Assembly (NCBI GenBank): GCA_964610505.1
Contig: CAZSXU010000015.1
Coordinates: forward strand, 1-64,000
DNA length: 64,000 bases
Direction: 5' to 3'
Source: CAZSXU01 sp964610505
GTDB taxonomy: Bacteria > Arandabacterota > Arandabacteria > JAGLYR01
The notes beneath the pieces were generated by a model that ran no database searches, had not been told where the DNA came from, and saw only the letters and a program-made list of their open reading frames with translations. Each line of letters opens with the position of its first letter. Position 1 is the first letter of the stretch. Of this stretch, positions 8,057-15,616 are shown piece after piece. Made by a program: the position numbers and the translations under genes.

Positions 8057-8692
8057 ATGAAAACGGCTCTTCGGATCCTTTTTCTTGCTCATCTCTGCGT
8101 CCCGGTGCCTGTTCTCTGCCTGTCATCCGGGGAGGGCGGGCAGGAGTGTTCTCCCGTCGTCGACCTCGACGACGGCTGGCGAGTGTCCACACCGGCCGCC
8201 GAAGGCATGGACCAGGCCCAGGTCGCTCGAATATCCGCCGAGATCGAGAGCGGGCGCTTTGAGGGCATCCACAGCTATCTCGTCATCAAGAACGGCGCCC
8301 TCGTCCACGAGGCCTATTTCGGCGATTGGAACCCGGACAGCCTGCAGGTGATCTTCTCCATCACGAAGAGCATCACCTCGACCCTGGTGGGCATCGCCCT
8401 CGAAAGGGGAGAGATCCCCAGCCTGCAAGCCACCCTGCCGGACCTCCTGCCCGAGTACGCCGATGATATCGCGGACCCGCTTGCACGCACGGTCAACCTC
8501 GAGCATCTCCTCTTCGATGGGAGTGGCCGGGGATCTTGCCTCTTCGCATGGCGGGAGGGGATCGTGCTGAAGTCCGAAGTGAGTTCTTCGTTTGCCGGCC
8601 GTGTGGCTTCCGAGGAGATCGGGCGGGTCATCCCGTTCCAGAGCGAAGTCCAGATGTCCGTCGAGGTGGAGCCCGCGGCCCAAGAGAGGTGA
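8057..8692 (+). CDS. truncated beta-lactamase-family serine hydrolase, probably degraded
   Basis: The N-terminal 140 residues match class C beta-lactamase/6-aminohexanoate-dimer-hydrolase-type proteins. They comprise a signal peptide, G-x-Y-L-V-I-K-N-G-x-L-V-H-E, and the catalytic S-x-x-K in FSITKSITS, followed by NLEHLL, where family members normally read H-L-L-T-M-x-S-G. After this point the sequence loses all resemblance, and the protein ends at 211 residues against the usual 350-420. The conserved Tyr motif and the H/K-T-G motif are absent, so it cannot be a normal enzyme. A frameshift or replacement near 8515 is likely. The start ATG at 8057 follows GGGAGGACGTG. Confidence 0.6.
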   Translation: MKTALRILFLAHLCVPVPVLCLSSGEGGQECSPVVDLDDGWRVSTPAAEGMDQAQVARISAEIESGRFEGIHSYLVIKNGALVHEAYFGDWNPDSLQVIFSITKSITSTLVGIALERGEIPSLQATLPDLLPEYADDIADPLARTVNLEHLLFDGSGRGSCLFAWREGIVLKSEVSSSFAGRVASEEIGRVIPFQSEVQMSVEVEPAAQER

Positions 8693-9042
8693 GAGCGGCG
8701 ATCGGTCGGCTCCGCCGCGCCCCTCCCTCCGTCGAAAACAGGGAATGTCCCCTTAGCTTCATGATGTACACTATGTTATGGATATTATGTAGAGTGAGTG
8801 GGGCCTGGCAGTTGCGTGATTTCTTGTTGACTTGTTTTGAGGCGCATGGTATACTTGGCGTTGCACTCGAATAGGCGATGTGCTTGATAGAGAGTGGGAT
8901 GAGACTGAGGCCGTAGGGCTCTGATCTTGCTTGATGGCGGAGCCGCCGGTATCTGGCAGCTGGAGGCGGAGACGCTTGGGCCCGACGGGAGGAGGTTTTG
9001 TATATCCCTATTGCCCCGGAGTGGGGCTGGGAAGGAGGCAGG
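8693..9042. other. intergenic region with promoter and long leader
   Basis: 350 bases. The left part (to about 8825) shows nothing recognisable apart from an AT-rich patch near 8760-8795. The right part holds the promoter at 8827-8855 and about 180 bases of untranslated leader with several short G/C-rich hairpins, which fits no riboswitch class I know. Confidence 0.5.
8827..8855 (+). promoter_or_regulatory. sigma-70-type promoter for secreted protein at 9043
   Basis: TTGACT and TATACT are separated by exactly 17 bases, close to the consensus. The transcript would start near 8862 and have an unusually long leader of about 180 bases before the ATG at 9043. Confidence 0.65.
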
Positions 9043-9723
9043 ATGAACATGTGGCGGAAAGTTTCCTTGCTGGTGCCGGTCGCGGTGCTGTGCCTCTGTG
9101 GGTGGGCCTGGGCGGGCCTGATCGATGCGGACGGCGGAGACACCGAGTATGCTGAACTCGATCTGCTGGATATCTACGTAGACTACAACGCGGCGGGTCT
9201 CACCATCACCTACGGGCATGACCCTGGCGGCTGGACGGGTGTCCAGGTGGGGGTGGCGCTGGTGACGACGTCCACCGGGGGCGGAACCACGGATCCGTGG
9301 GCTCATCAGATCGGGTTCACCGGGATGTGCCTCCCGGATTTCATCGCCTACATCGACTTGGATTCGCAGTGGAACGAGTGGTGCGTGTGGAATGGTACCG
9401 ACTGGGACCGGATCGAGAACATCCTCGGCTGGACGATCGACGGCGCGGAAGACGTTTTGGTCCTGCCGTGGGATCTGTTGGGAATCGACTGCGCCGAAGC
9501 CTTTGCGCAGATCTTTATGGAGATGTGGATCACGCAGAACGGCTCGACCAAGGGTCCGCTGGATCTCAGCTACAACGATGATCTCCAGCTGAGCACGACT
9601 ACCGGCACGACCTGGGACATCACCACACCGGTCGTGATTTCATGCTACCACTGTATCGATCTCTATGCCCCGAGCGGGACCGAGGCAAGCAGCTGGGGCG
9701 GCGTGAAGAACCTCTGGCGGTAG
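9043..9723 (+). CDS. secreted protein of unknown function ending in WGGVKNLWR
   Basis: This 226-residue exported protein has a strong signal peptide (MNMWRKVSLLVPVAVLCLCGWAWA). The mature part starts GLIDADGGDTEYAELDLLDIYVDYNAAGL, a pattern seen in DOMON/CBM9-like beta-sandwich modules (D-x-x-x-A-E-x-D-L), so binding of a sugar or other ligand is possible. The C-terminus APSGTEASSWGGVKNLWR aligns with that of the secreted protein at 4353, though the rest of the two proteins does not. AAGGAGGCAGG precedes the ATG at 9043. A strong promoter with a long leader lies upstream and a terminator downstream, so the gene is transcribed alone. Confidence 0.7.
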   Translation: MNMWRKVSLLVPVAVLCLCGWAWAGLIDADGGDTEYAELDLLDIYVDYNAAGLTITYGHDPGGWTGVQVGVALVTTSTGGGTTDPWAHQIGFTGMCLPDFIAYIDLDSQWNEWCVWNGTDWDRIENILGWTIDGAEDVLVLPWDLLGIDCAEAFAQIFMEMWITQNGSTKGPLDLSYNDDLQLSTTTGTTWDITTPVVISCYHCIDLYAPSGTEASSWGGVKNLWR

Positions 9724-9763
9724 ACGGCCATTCGAAATCACCGGGCCCTGTGGCCCGATTGGA

Positions 9764-9789
9764 ACGGGGAGCGCGTCGCTCCCCGTTTT
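9764..9789 (+). terminator. rho-independent terminator
   Basis: A perfect 10-bp stem ACGGGGAGCG/CGCTCCCCGT with a 3-base loop runs into TTTT. It ends the transcript of the secreted-protein gene. Confidence 0.85.
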
Positions 9790-9948
9790 CATTTAAGGGG
9801 AGCGGAAGGCCAAAGGTGACCATCCCATCCTGTCGCCGCGTCGCCTTGTCCCCCGGTCACCGCGCGGCCCGGTTGCTCGTTCCCCGGCTCATCCGATCGC
9901 ACCTCTTCCCCTGGGATTTTGATGATTTGGCACGGTTCTTGATTACCA

Positions 9949-9978
9949 TTGACAGTTCCAGCACAGCTCTGATACGCT
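9949..9978 (+). promoter_or_regulatory. sigma-70-type promoter for the lptC operon
   Basis: TTGACA and TACGCT are separated by 18 bases, about 100 bases upstream of the lptC start. It is the only good candidate for driving the lptC-lptB-rpoN run. Confidence 0.5.
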
Positions 9979-10081
9979 AGCCTCGAATGGGACCGTGGAT
10001 GTCGGATTCTGGGACATGATGGTGTGTCCTGAGTGCGGAATTCCCTTGATTCAAAGGCGATTACGGCCGATAGGAAGAGTG

Positions 10082-10678
10082 ATGACGGTGCTTGCCAGGC
10101 GGATGTTCTCGACGTCAGGGCGCTCGGGCGGGTGGGGGTTTGTGGCCCTGATTCTGGGTTTCCTGGTTCTGGTGGGCTGTGAACCCGAGAAATCCCCCGT
10201 GCCGTCCAACGCGGACGTGAAGCGGGTGCCGGACCAGTTGATCCTGGACTTCGTCTTGACGGAGACGCAGGAGGGGCGGAAGCTCTGGGTTCTTCAGGCC
10301 GAGCGGGCCAAGATCTTTGACAGTTCCAATGAGATCGACCTGGATACGCTGGTGGTTGATTTCTTCGATGAGCTTGAGGTGCACACGTCGACACTCACGT
10401 CGCACCATGGCATCATCAACCGGACAAGCCACAACATGCAGGCGTTCGGCGAGGTGGTGATCGTCACGGACGAGGGCCTCCGGCTCGAATCGGAGGAAGC
10501 GCGGTGGTTGAACAGGCCGGGCCAGATTGTCTCCGACGCTCCGGTGCAATTTACGCGGGGAAGAAACGTGCTCACGGGCGTGGGGTTCGTCAGTGATCCC
10601 TCGCTCGACAACATCGAAATCAAGCGAGAAATCAGGGCCGAGGTTCGAGACCCGGATGCCTTCGGTGAGGAGGAGTGA
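10082..10678 (+). CDS. lptC: LPS export periplasmic protein LptC
   Basis: LptC links the LptB2FG transporter to the periplasmic bridge that carries lipopolysaccharide to the outer membrane. The 198-residue protein has one N-terminal hydrophobic segment ending LVLVGC-E, which also reads as a lipobox. The LptC fold follows: D-F-V-L-T-E-T-Q-E-G, W-V-L-Q-A-E-R-A, then the T-S-x-x-G-I-I-N repeat strand and E-S-E-E-A-R-W. The usual family length is 180-210. The ATG at 10082 has AGGAAG upstream, and in-frame GTG 9995 would add 29 unlikely residues. The gene overlaps lptB, and lptC-lptB-rpoN is the canonical order. Assignment also rests on context. Confidence 0.88.
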   Translation: MTVLARRMFSTSGRSGGWGFVALILGFLVLVGCEPEKSPVPSNADVKRVPDQLILDFVLTETQEGRKLWVLQAERAKIFDSSNEIDLDTLVVDFFDELEVHTSTLTSHHGIINRTSHNMQAFGEVVIVTDEGLRLESEEARWLNRPGQIVSDAPVQFTRGRNVLTGVGFVSDPSLDNIEIKREIRAEVRDPDAFGEEE

Positions 10679-11426
10679 GCTGAACCCTGACGCGGCGGTC
10701 CGAGTCCACCGGCTGGAGTGCGAGGGACTGACCAAGAGTTTCCGCCTCCGGCGGGTCGTGGATCAGGTGTCCATCCGGTTGGAGCCCGGAGAGATCGTCG
10801 GGCTTCTGGGCCCGAACGGCGCCGGGAAGACGACCACGTTCAACATGATCGTGGGGCTGATCCGGCCCGAGCGCGGTAGGATTCACCTCGGGAAAGAAGA
10901 CGTCACCCGCTACCCGATGTTTCGCCGCGCGCGATTGGGTCTCGGGTACCTATCGCAGGAACCGTCGGTATTCCGGAAGCTGACGGTCGAGGAAAACATC
11001 CTGGCGGTTTTGCAGTTGTGGGTTCCGGGGAAGAAGGAGCAGAAGCGGAAACTGGCCGAGCTTCTCGACGAGCTAGGAATGGCCCACCTGGCGAAGCGGA
11101 AGGCCTACGGGCTTTCGGGCGGGGAGTCCCGGAGGCTGGAAATCGCCCGAGCCCTGGTGACGGACCCGGCGTTCATGTTGTTGGATGAGCCCTTCGCAGG
11201 CATCGATCCCATTACGGTCAGTGACATTCAGGAGATCGTCCGCGGGCTTGGGGCAAAGGGCCTCGGGGTTCTGATCACGGACCACAACGTCCGGGAGACC
11301 CTGTCGATCACGCATCGGTCGTACATCATGTTTGAGGGGACGATTCTACTCTCCGGGACGGCGCACGAGCTGGCGTCCAATGAGGAGGCGCGGAGCGTGT
11401 ATCTCGGAGAAAGATTCACCTTGTAG
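10656..11426 (+). CDS. lptB: LPS export ABC transporter ATP-binding protein LptB
   Basis: LptB is the cytoplasmic ATPase that powers LPS extraction by LptF/LptG (found here at 25.9-28.4 kb). All ABC motifs are present: Walker A GPNGAGKTTTFNMIVG, Q-loop in LSQEP, signature LSGGESRRLEIARAL, Walker B FMLLDEPFAGIDP, and the switch His in ITDHNVRET. GKTTTFNMIVGL is the LptB-type Walker A context. The start is uncertain because the 5' end overlaps lptC. ATG 10656 gives 256 residues; a GTG at 10665 and a non-standard CTG at 10680 behind GAGGAGGAG are alternatives. The gene is translationally coupled to lptC and followed closely by rpoN. Confidence 0.93.
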   Translation: MPSVRRSELNPDAAVRVHRLECEGLTKSFRLRRVVDQVSIRLEPGEIVGLLGPNGAGKTTTFNMIVGLIRPERGRIHLGKEDVTRYPMFRRARLGLGYLSQEPSVFRKLTVEENILAVLQLWVPGKKEQKRKLAELLDELGMAHLAKRKAYGLSGGESRRLEIARALVTDPAFMLLDEPFAGIDPITVSDIQEIVRGLGAKGLGVLITDHNVRETLSITHRSYIMFEGTILLSGTAHELASNEEARSVYLGERFTL

Positions 11427-11445
11427 CTGGACGGGGAGATCAAAC

Positions 11446-12894
11446 GTGGACCTCAAGCTCGAGCTGAGAAACAAACTGCAACTCCGACTGGTCCCGACCG
11501 CCAAGATTCAACAGGCGCTGAAGCTCCTTCAGGTTCCCGCTCTCGAGCTGGAGCTGATGCTCAAGCAGGAGATGATGACCAATCCTCTGCTCGAAGAAGT
11601 CGACGAGCAGGACGAGCGCGAGGAAGACGTCGAACAGGGCGATACGGAGGACCGCGAGACCTCGGAATCCGACGACGATGCCGACGAGGAAGCCGAGGAG
11701 CCCGAGGTCGATCAGCCCGACCCCGAAGAATTCGACTGGGAGGCTTTCCTCCAGGACGATTACGAAGGCCCGCGGGGGGAGAGGGAGCAGCCCTCCGAGG
11801 ACCGCATGGAGCGGGTGAACCGGAGCACCATTACCTTTCAGGAACATCTCCAGGGGCAGCTTCGGCTCGCCGTCACCGATCCGGAGGAATACGAGATCGG
11901 CGCATTTGTGATCGGCAGCCTGGACGATCGGGGATATCTGACCATCTCGGATGAGGAGATCGCCGAGAGCCTCGGCACCGAGCCCGAGCGGGTTGCACAT
12001 GTCGTGAGCATCGTTCAGTTGTTTGATCCTTCGGGGGTGGGAGCCCGGGATCTTCGGGAATCGCTGCTGATTCAGCTTCGAGCGATGGATCTCGAAGACA
12101 GCCTTTCGGGAGTCATGATCTCGGAGCACCTGGAGGCGCTCAAGCAGAAGCGGTACAACGAAATCGCCCGGAAGACGCACAAATCTCTGGACGAGGTGCG
12201 CGACGCGGCCGAGATCATTTCCCGCCTCGACCCTCACCCGGGTTTTGAATACTCGGTCGAGGCGGCGCGGCCCATCGTTCCCGATCTGATTGTCGACCGC
12301 GTGGACGAGGAATACATCGTCTCATTGAACGACCGCGCGGTACCGCGCATTCGAGTGAATCAGGCCTACGCGGATTACCTGGCGACGTCGGACGGCAGCG
12401 ACAAGGCCAGGGAGTACATCATCGAGAAGCTCAATTCAGCCCGCTGGGTGATCAAGGCGATCGAGCAGCGGCGTCGGACGATGCTCCGGGTGATGAGCAC
12501 CATTGTGGACTTCCAGCGGGAGTTCTTCGACAAGGGAGCGGAGTTCCTGAAACCGCTGACCCGCCAGGCGGTGGCCGAGCGAATCGGCGTCCATGAGGCC
12601 ACCGTGTCTCGTGCGACGGCGGGAAAGTACGCTCAGACGCCGCGGGGTGTCTTTGAATTGAAGTACTTCTTCTCGGCTGCGTTGCAGACGGACAACGGGG
12701 ACGAGGTTTCCGCTCGCCGGGTGAAGATGAGAATCGAGGAGCTGGTGCGGAAGGAGAATCCGAAACGCCCGCTCAGCGATCAACAGATCGTGGATCATCT
12801 GAAGAAGGAGGGGTTCAGGGTCGCACGTAGAACGGTCGCTAAGTATCGCGATCAACTGAACATTCTGCCGGGGCGGTTGAGGAAGGCGCCGTAG
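11446..12894 (+). CDS. rpoN: RNA polymerase sigma-54 factor RpoN
   Basis: This is the alternative sigma factor that recognises -24/-12 promoters and needs enhancer-binding ATPases. The 482-residue protein has the Q/L-rich region I (residues 1-50, with the L-Q-x-L-x-x-P-x-x-E-L motif). An acidic linker follows (about 55-110, rich in D and E), then the core-binding domain and the DNA-binding domain with an HTH (residues about 375-400, VAERIGVHEATVSRA). The C-terminal RpoN box is ARRTVAKYR. The GTG at 11446 is chosen on GGGGAG upstream and because region I then starts properly. It lies between lptB and hpf as in many diderms, but lpdA and lipA are inserted before hpf. Confidence 0.96.
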   Translation: MDLKLELRNKLQLRLVPTAKIQQALKLLQVPALELELMLKQEMMTNPLLEEVDEQDEREEDVEQGDTEDRETSESDDDADEEAEEPEVDQPDPEEFDWEAFLQDDYEGPRGEREQPSEDRMERVNRSTITFQEHLQGQLRLAVTDPEEYEIGAFVIGSLDDRGYLTISDEEIAESLGTEPERVAHVVSIVQLFDPSGVGARDLRESLLIQLRAMDLEDSLSGVMISEHLEALKQKRYNEIARKTHKSLDEVRDAAEIISRLDPHPGFEYSVEAARPIVPDLIVDRVDEEYIVSLNDRAVPRIRVNQAYADYLATSDGSDKAREYIIEKLNSARWVIKAIEQRRRTMLRVMSTIVDFQREFFDKGAEFLKPLTRQAVAERIGVHEATVSRATAGKYAQTPRGVFELKYFFSAALQTDNGDEVSARRVKMRIEELVRKENPKRPLSDQQIVDHLKKEGFRVARRTVAKYRDQLNILPGRLRKAP

Positions 12895-12912
12895 GCGCCT
12901 GGTGGAGACAAG

Positions 12913-14292
12913 ATGGACGCTTTCGACGTAGGTGTGATCGGGTCGGGACCGGGGGGGTACGTTGCGGCTGTTCGAGCGGCCCAGCTCGGGGGCCGAGTCG
13001 TGGTGGTCGAGGACGAGGCGCTGGGGGGAACCTGCCTGAATTGGGGTTGTATACCAACGAAGACCATGCTCACGGGAGTGAAGTTTCTCCACGGACTGGA
13101 GAGGGCCCGTGAATTCGGGGTTACCGGCGAGGCCCGGCTGGACTGGTCTCAGCTCTTGAAGAAGAAGAACCGCGTCGTGGCCCGGCTTCGCAAGGGGATC
13201 GAGGTTCTCTTCCGGAATCACTCGGTGACGCTGGTTTCCGGACGGGGGCGAGTGAGCTCGCGGGGAACGATCGAGGTCCGAAGAGAGGACGGGTCGGCGG
13301 AATCTCTGTCGGCGCGGGGGATTCTTTTGGCCACCGGCTCGGTTCCGACGGGACTGCCGGGGGTCGAGCTCGATGGAGAGCGAATCCTGGATTCCAAGGA
13401 CGCGCTCGATCTCGAAGAACCGCCCAAGAGCGTATTGATCATCGGGGCCGGCGCCATCGGGTGCGAGTTCGCTCACCTGCTGGCCTCTGCGGGGACACGG
13501 GTCGTCGTCGTCGAGCTACTGGACCGCCTGCTGCCGCTTGTGGAAGATGGAGACGTCTCCTCGACGCTCCACCAGGTTTTCAGAAAGAGGGGAGTGGAAC
13601 TTCACCTTGGCGTGAAAGTGGCTTCGGTCGAGAAGCGCCCGGACGGGGTGTCGGTGACCCTGGAAGGGGGCGAGGTCATCGACGTCGAGAAGGTGCTGGT
13701 CTCCGTCGGCCGCCGGCCGAGGATTGACGGGTTGGGGCTCGAGACGGTCGGCATCGAGCTGAGCCCGGGGGGAATTCGGGTGGACGATGGGCTGAGAACT
13801 TCGGCCGACGGATTCTGGGCGATCGGAGATGTGACGGGGAAGATGGCCCTGGCGCACGTGGCTTCGGCCCAGGGAATCGTTGCCGCCGAGAACGCCATGG
13901 GGGGGAGCCGGACCCTGTCGTATGACGTGATCCCCGCCTGTGTATTCACGGAGCCCGAAGTCGCGAGCGTCGGGATGACCGAGTCCGTGGCCGAGCGAGA
14001 AGGGAAGGACGTGGCGGTTGGGCGCTTTCCCTGGGTGGCCTCGGGCCGGGCGCAGGCGACGGGCGAGACGGTCGGATTCGTGAAGGTGCTGGTCGAGCCG
14101 AAGACGGACCGGGTTCTGGGAGCTCAGGTCGTAGGCCCGGAGGCAACGAGCCTGGTTGCGGAGCTGGCTCTGGCCATGGAAGGCGGTGTACCCGCGGGGC
14201 GGATTCTGGAAACCGTCCATGCGCATCCCACGTACACGGAGGCCGTTGCGGAAGCGGTCGGAGCGGCACTGGGACGCGGAATCCACGCGTGA
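12913..14292 (+). CDS. lpdA: dihydrolipoyl dehydrogenase (E3)
   Basis: LpdA is the FAD-dependent enzyme that reoxidises dihydrolipoyl groups of 2-oxoacid dehydrogenases or the glycine-cleavage system, with NAD as acceptor. The 459-residue protein shows the FAD-binding GSGPGGYVAAVRAAQLG, the redox-active disulfide GGTCLNWGCIPTK, and the NAD-binding IGAGAIGCEFA. It also has the FAD motif FWAIGDVTG and the C-terminal active-site HAHPTYTEAVAEA, with the catalytic His-Glu pair. All key residues are present. It is 18 bases after rpoN and 28 bases before lipA, so lipoate synthesis and use are co-transcribed. No E1/E2 or gcv genes are in the window. Confidence 0.95.
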   Translation: MDAFDVGVIGSGPGGYVAAVRAAQLGGRVVVVEDEALGGTCLNWGCIPTKTMLTGVKFLHGLERAREFGVTGEARLDWSQLLKKKNRVVARLRKGIEVLFRNHSVTLVSGRGRVSSRGTIEVRREDGSAESLSARGILLATGSVPTGLPGVELDGERILDSKDALDLEEPPKSVLIIGAGAIGCEFAHLLASAGTRVVVVELLDRLLPLVEDGDVSSTLHQVFRKRGVELHLGVKVASVEKRPDGVSVTLEGGEVIDVEKVLVSVGRRPRIDGLGLETVGIELSPGGIRVDDGLRTSADGFWAIGDVTGKMALAHVASAQGIVAAENAMGGSRTLSYDVIPACVFTEPEVASVGMTESVAEREGKDVAVGRFPWVASGRAQATGETVGFVKVLVEPKTDRVLGAQVVGPEATSLVAELALAMEGGVPAGRILETVHAHPTYTEAVAEAVGAALGRGIHA

Positions 14293-14320
14293 GGCGAGAA
14301 CGGCTCACGGGCGAGGTGGA

Positions 14321-15196
14321 ATGAGAGCACACGCGCTGGCGGGCAAGAAACCGTCCTGGCTGAGAAAGCACCTGCCGGAGGCGGGGTCGACTCAGAGGAT
14401 GGAGCGGCTCCTGAGAAGGGGGCGTCTGGACACGGTTTGTGAGTCCGCACGCTGTCCCAATCGGTGGGAGTGTTTTGCCGACGGGCAGGCGACGTTTCTG
14501 ATTCTTGGAAATTGCTGCACGCGGGGGTGCGCGTTCTGTGGGATTCCCAAGGGGAATCCGGGTCTCGTGGATACGGACCTGCCGGAGAGGGTGGCCTCGG
14601 CTGCCCGCGATCTGGATCTGCGGTATCTGGTCGTCACCTCCGTCACGCGCGACGATCTGCCGGACCAGGGCGCCGGTGAATTTGTACGAACGGCCGAGGC
14701 GATTCGCTCGCAATGCTCGGACGTCGGGCTGGAGATGCTCATCCCGGATTTCGGCGGGGACCCGTCACTGATCGAACGTGTGGTCCGCGCGGGGCCCGTG
14801 GTCCTGGGCCACAACCTGGAGACCGTGGAACGAATTTTCCCGGCGGTGCGCCCCGGTTTCCGTTACCGCCGGTCATTGGAGGTGTTGTCCATCGCAAAAT
14901 CCGTGGGGCAGCGGTTGACCAAATCGGGTCTGATGCTCGGTCTCGGGGAAACCGAGAGGGAAGTCCGCGGGGCGCTGGAGGATCTTCGAAGCGTCGACTG
15001 CGATATCGTGACCCTGGGACAGTATTTGAATCCCTTGGCGGGAGGCTATCCCGTGCGGGCATATATCCGCCCGGAACGGTTCGACAAAATCGGGGTGCAC
15101 GCCCGCGCGTTGGGATTCAAGGTGGTATATAGTGGTCCGTTTGTGCGAAGTTCGAGTGGCGCAAGGCAAGCAGCCGTGCAGGCGCAGGGCTGCTGA
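14321..15196 (+). CDS. lipA: lipoyl synthase
   Basis: LipA is a radical-SAM enzyme that inserts two sulfur atoms into protein-bound octanoyl groups. The 291-residue protein has both iron-sulfur motifs. The auxiliary cluster is C-x4-C-x5-C in CESARCPNRWEC (residues about 36-47), and the SAM cluster is C-x3-C-x2-C in CTRGCAFC (about 67-74). The late R-S-S-S motif near residue 278 (FVRSSSGA) supplies the serine ligand of the auxiliary cluster. The ATG at 14321 follows GAGGTGGA. It sits between lpdA and hpf. No lipB or lplA is nearby. Confidence 0.95.
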   Translation: MRAHALAGKKPSWLRKHLPEAGSTQRMERLLRRGRLDTVCESARCPNRWECFADGQATFLILGNCCTRGCAFCGIPKGNPGLVDTDLPERVASAARDLDLRYLVVTSVTRDDLPDQGAGEFVRTAEAIRSQCSDVGLEMLIPDFGGDPSLIERVVRAGPVVLGHNLETVERIFPAVRPGFRYRRSLEVLSIAKSVGQRLTKSGLMLGLGETEREVRGALEDLRSVDCDIVTLGQYLNPLAGGYPVRAYIRPERFDKIGVHARALGFKVVYSGPFVRSSSGARQAAVQAQGC

Positions 15197-15235
15197 CCCG
15201 CCAGAAGGGATCTTGGGTTCCGGCTGGAGGATATC

Positions 15236-15589
15236 ATGCAGATTACGACCACGGCGAGACATTTCGAACTCACTCCTGCCCTGAAAGACCACATCGAAGA
15301 GCGGATGGGAAGGTTGAAACGGTATTTCGACCAAATCCTCAAGAGCCACGTCACGCTCTCGGTCCAGAAACACGAACACGTGGCGGATGTCTGGCTTCAC
15401 GGAAACGGTGTGGATTTCAAAGGGCATGGGAAGTCGGAAGACATGTACGTGTCGGTGGACCTCGCAGTGGACAAGCTGGAGAGACAAGTCAAGAAATACA
15501 AGGAAAAAACTCGGAGCCACAAGGGGAAACCCTCGTTGTCGGATGGGCTGACCGCTCGGGAAGAGAGCGTCTCCGAAGTGGAAGAGTGA
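15236..15589 (+). CDS. hpf: ribosome hibernation-promoting factor HPF/RaiA (short form)
   Basis: HPF binds the decoding centre of idle 30S subunits and blocks or dimerises ribosomes in stationary phase. The 117-residue protein shows the family pattern MQITTTARHFELTPALKDHIEER, then a beta-strand pair ending D-M-Y-V-S-V-D-L-A-V-D-K-L-E-R-Q-V-K-K-Y-K. It is the short form: the C-terminal dimerisation domain of long HPF is absent, replaced by a short polar tail. CTGGAGGATATC gives a good ribosome binding site. Its place between the rpoN region and hprK is canonical. Confidence 0.93.
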   Translation: MQITTTARHFELTPALKDHIEERMGRLKRYFDQILKSHVTLSVQKHEHVADVWLHGNGVDFKGHGKSEDMYVSVDLAVDKLERQVKKYKEKTRSHKGKPSLSDGLTAREESVSEVEE

Positions 15590-15616
15590 AGTGCCGGTGC
15601 ACGCCGAGGGCCGCAG

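Larger units (their letters stand above)
9724..10081. other. intergenic region with terminator and lptC promoter
   Basis: This 358-base gap contains the terminator at 9764-9789 and the promoter at 9949-9978. The stretch between them (about 9790-9945) shows nothing recognisable. Confidence 0.55.
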
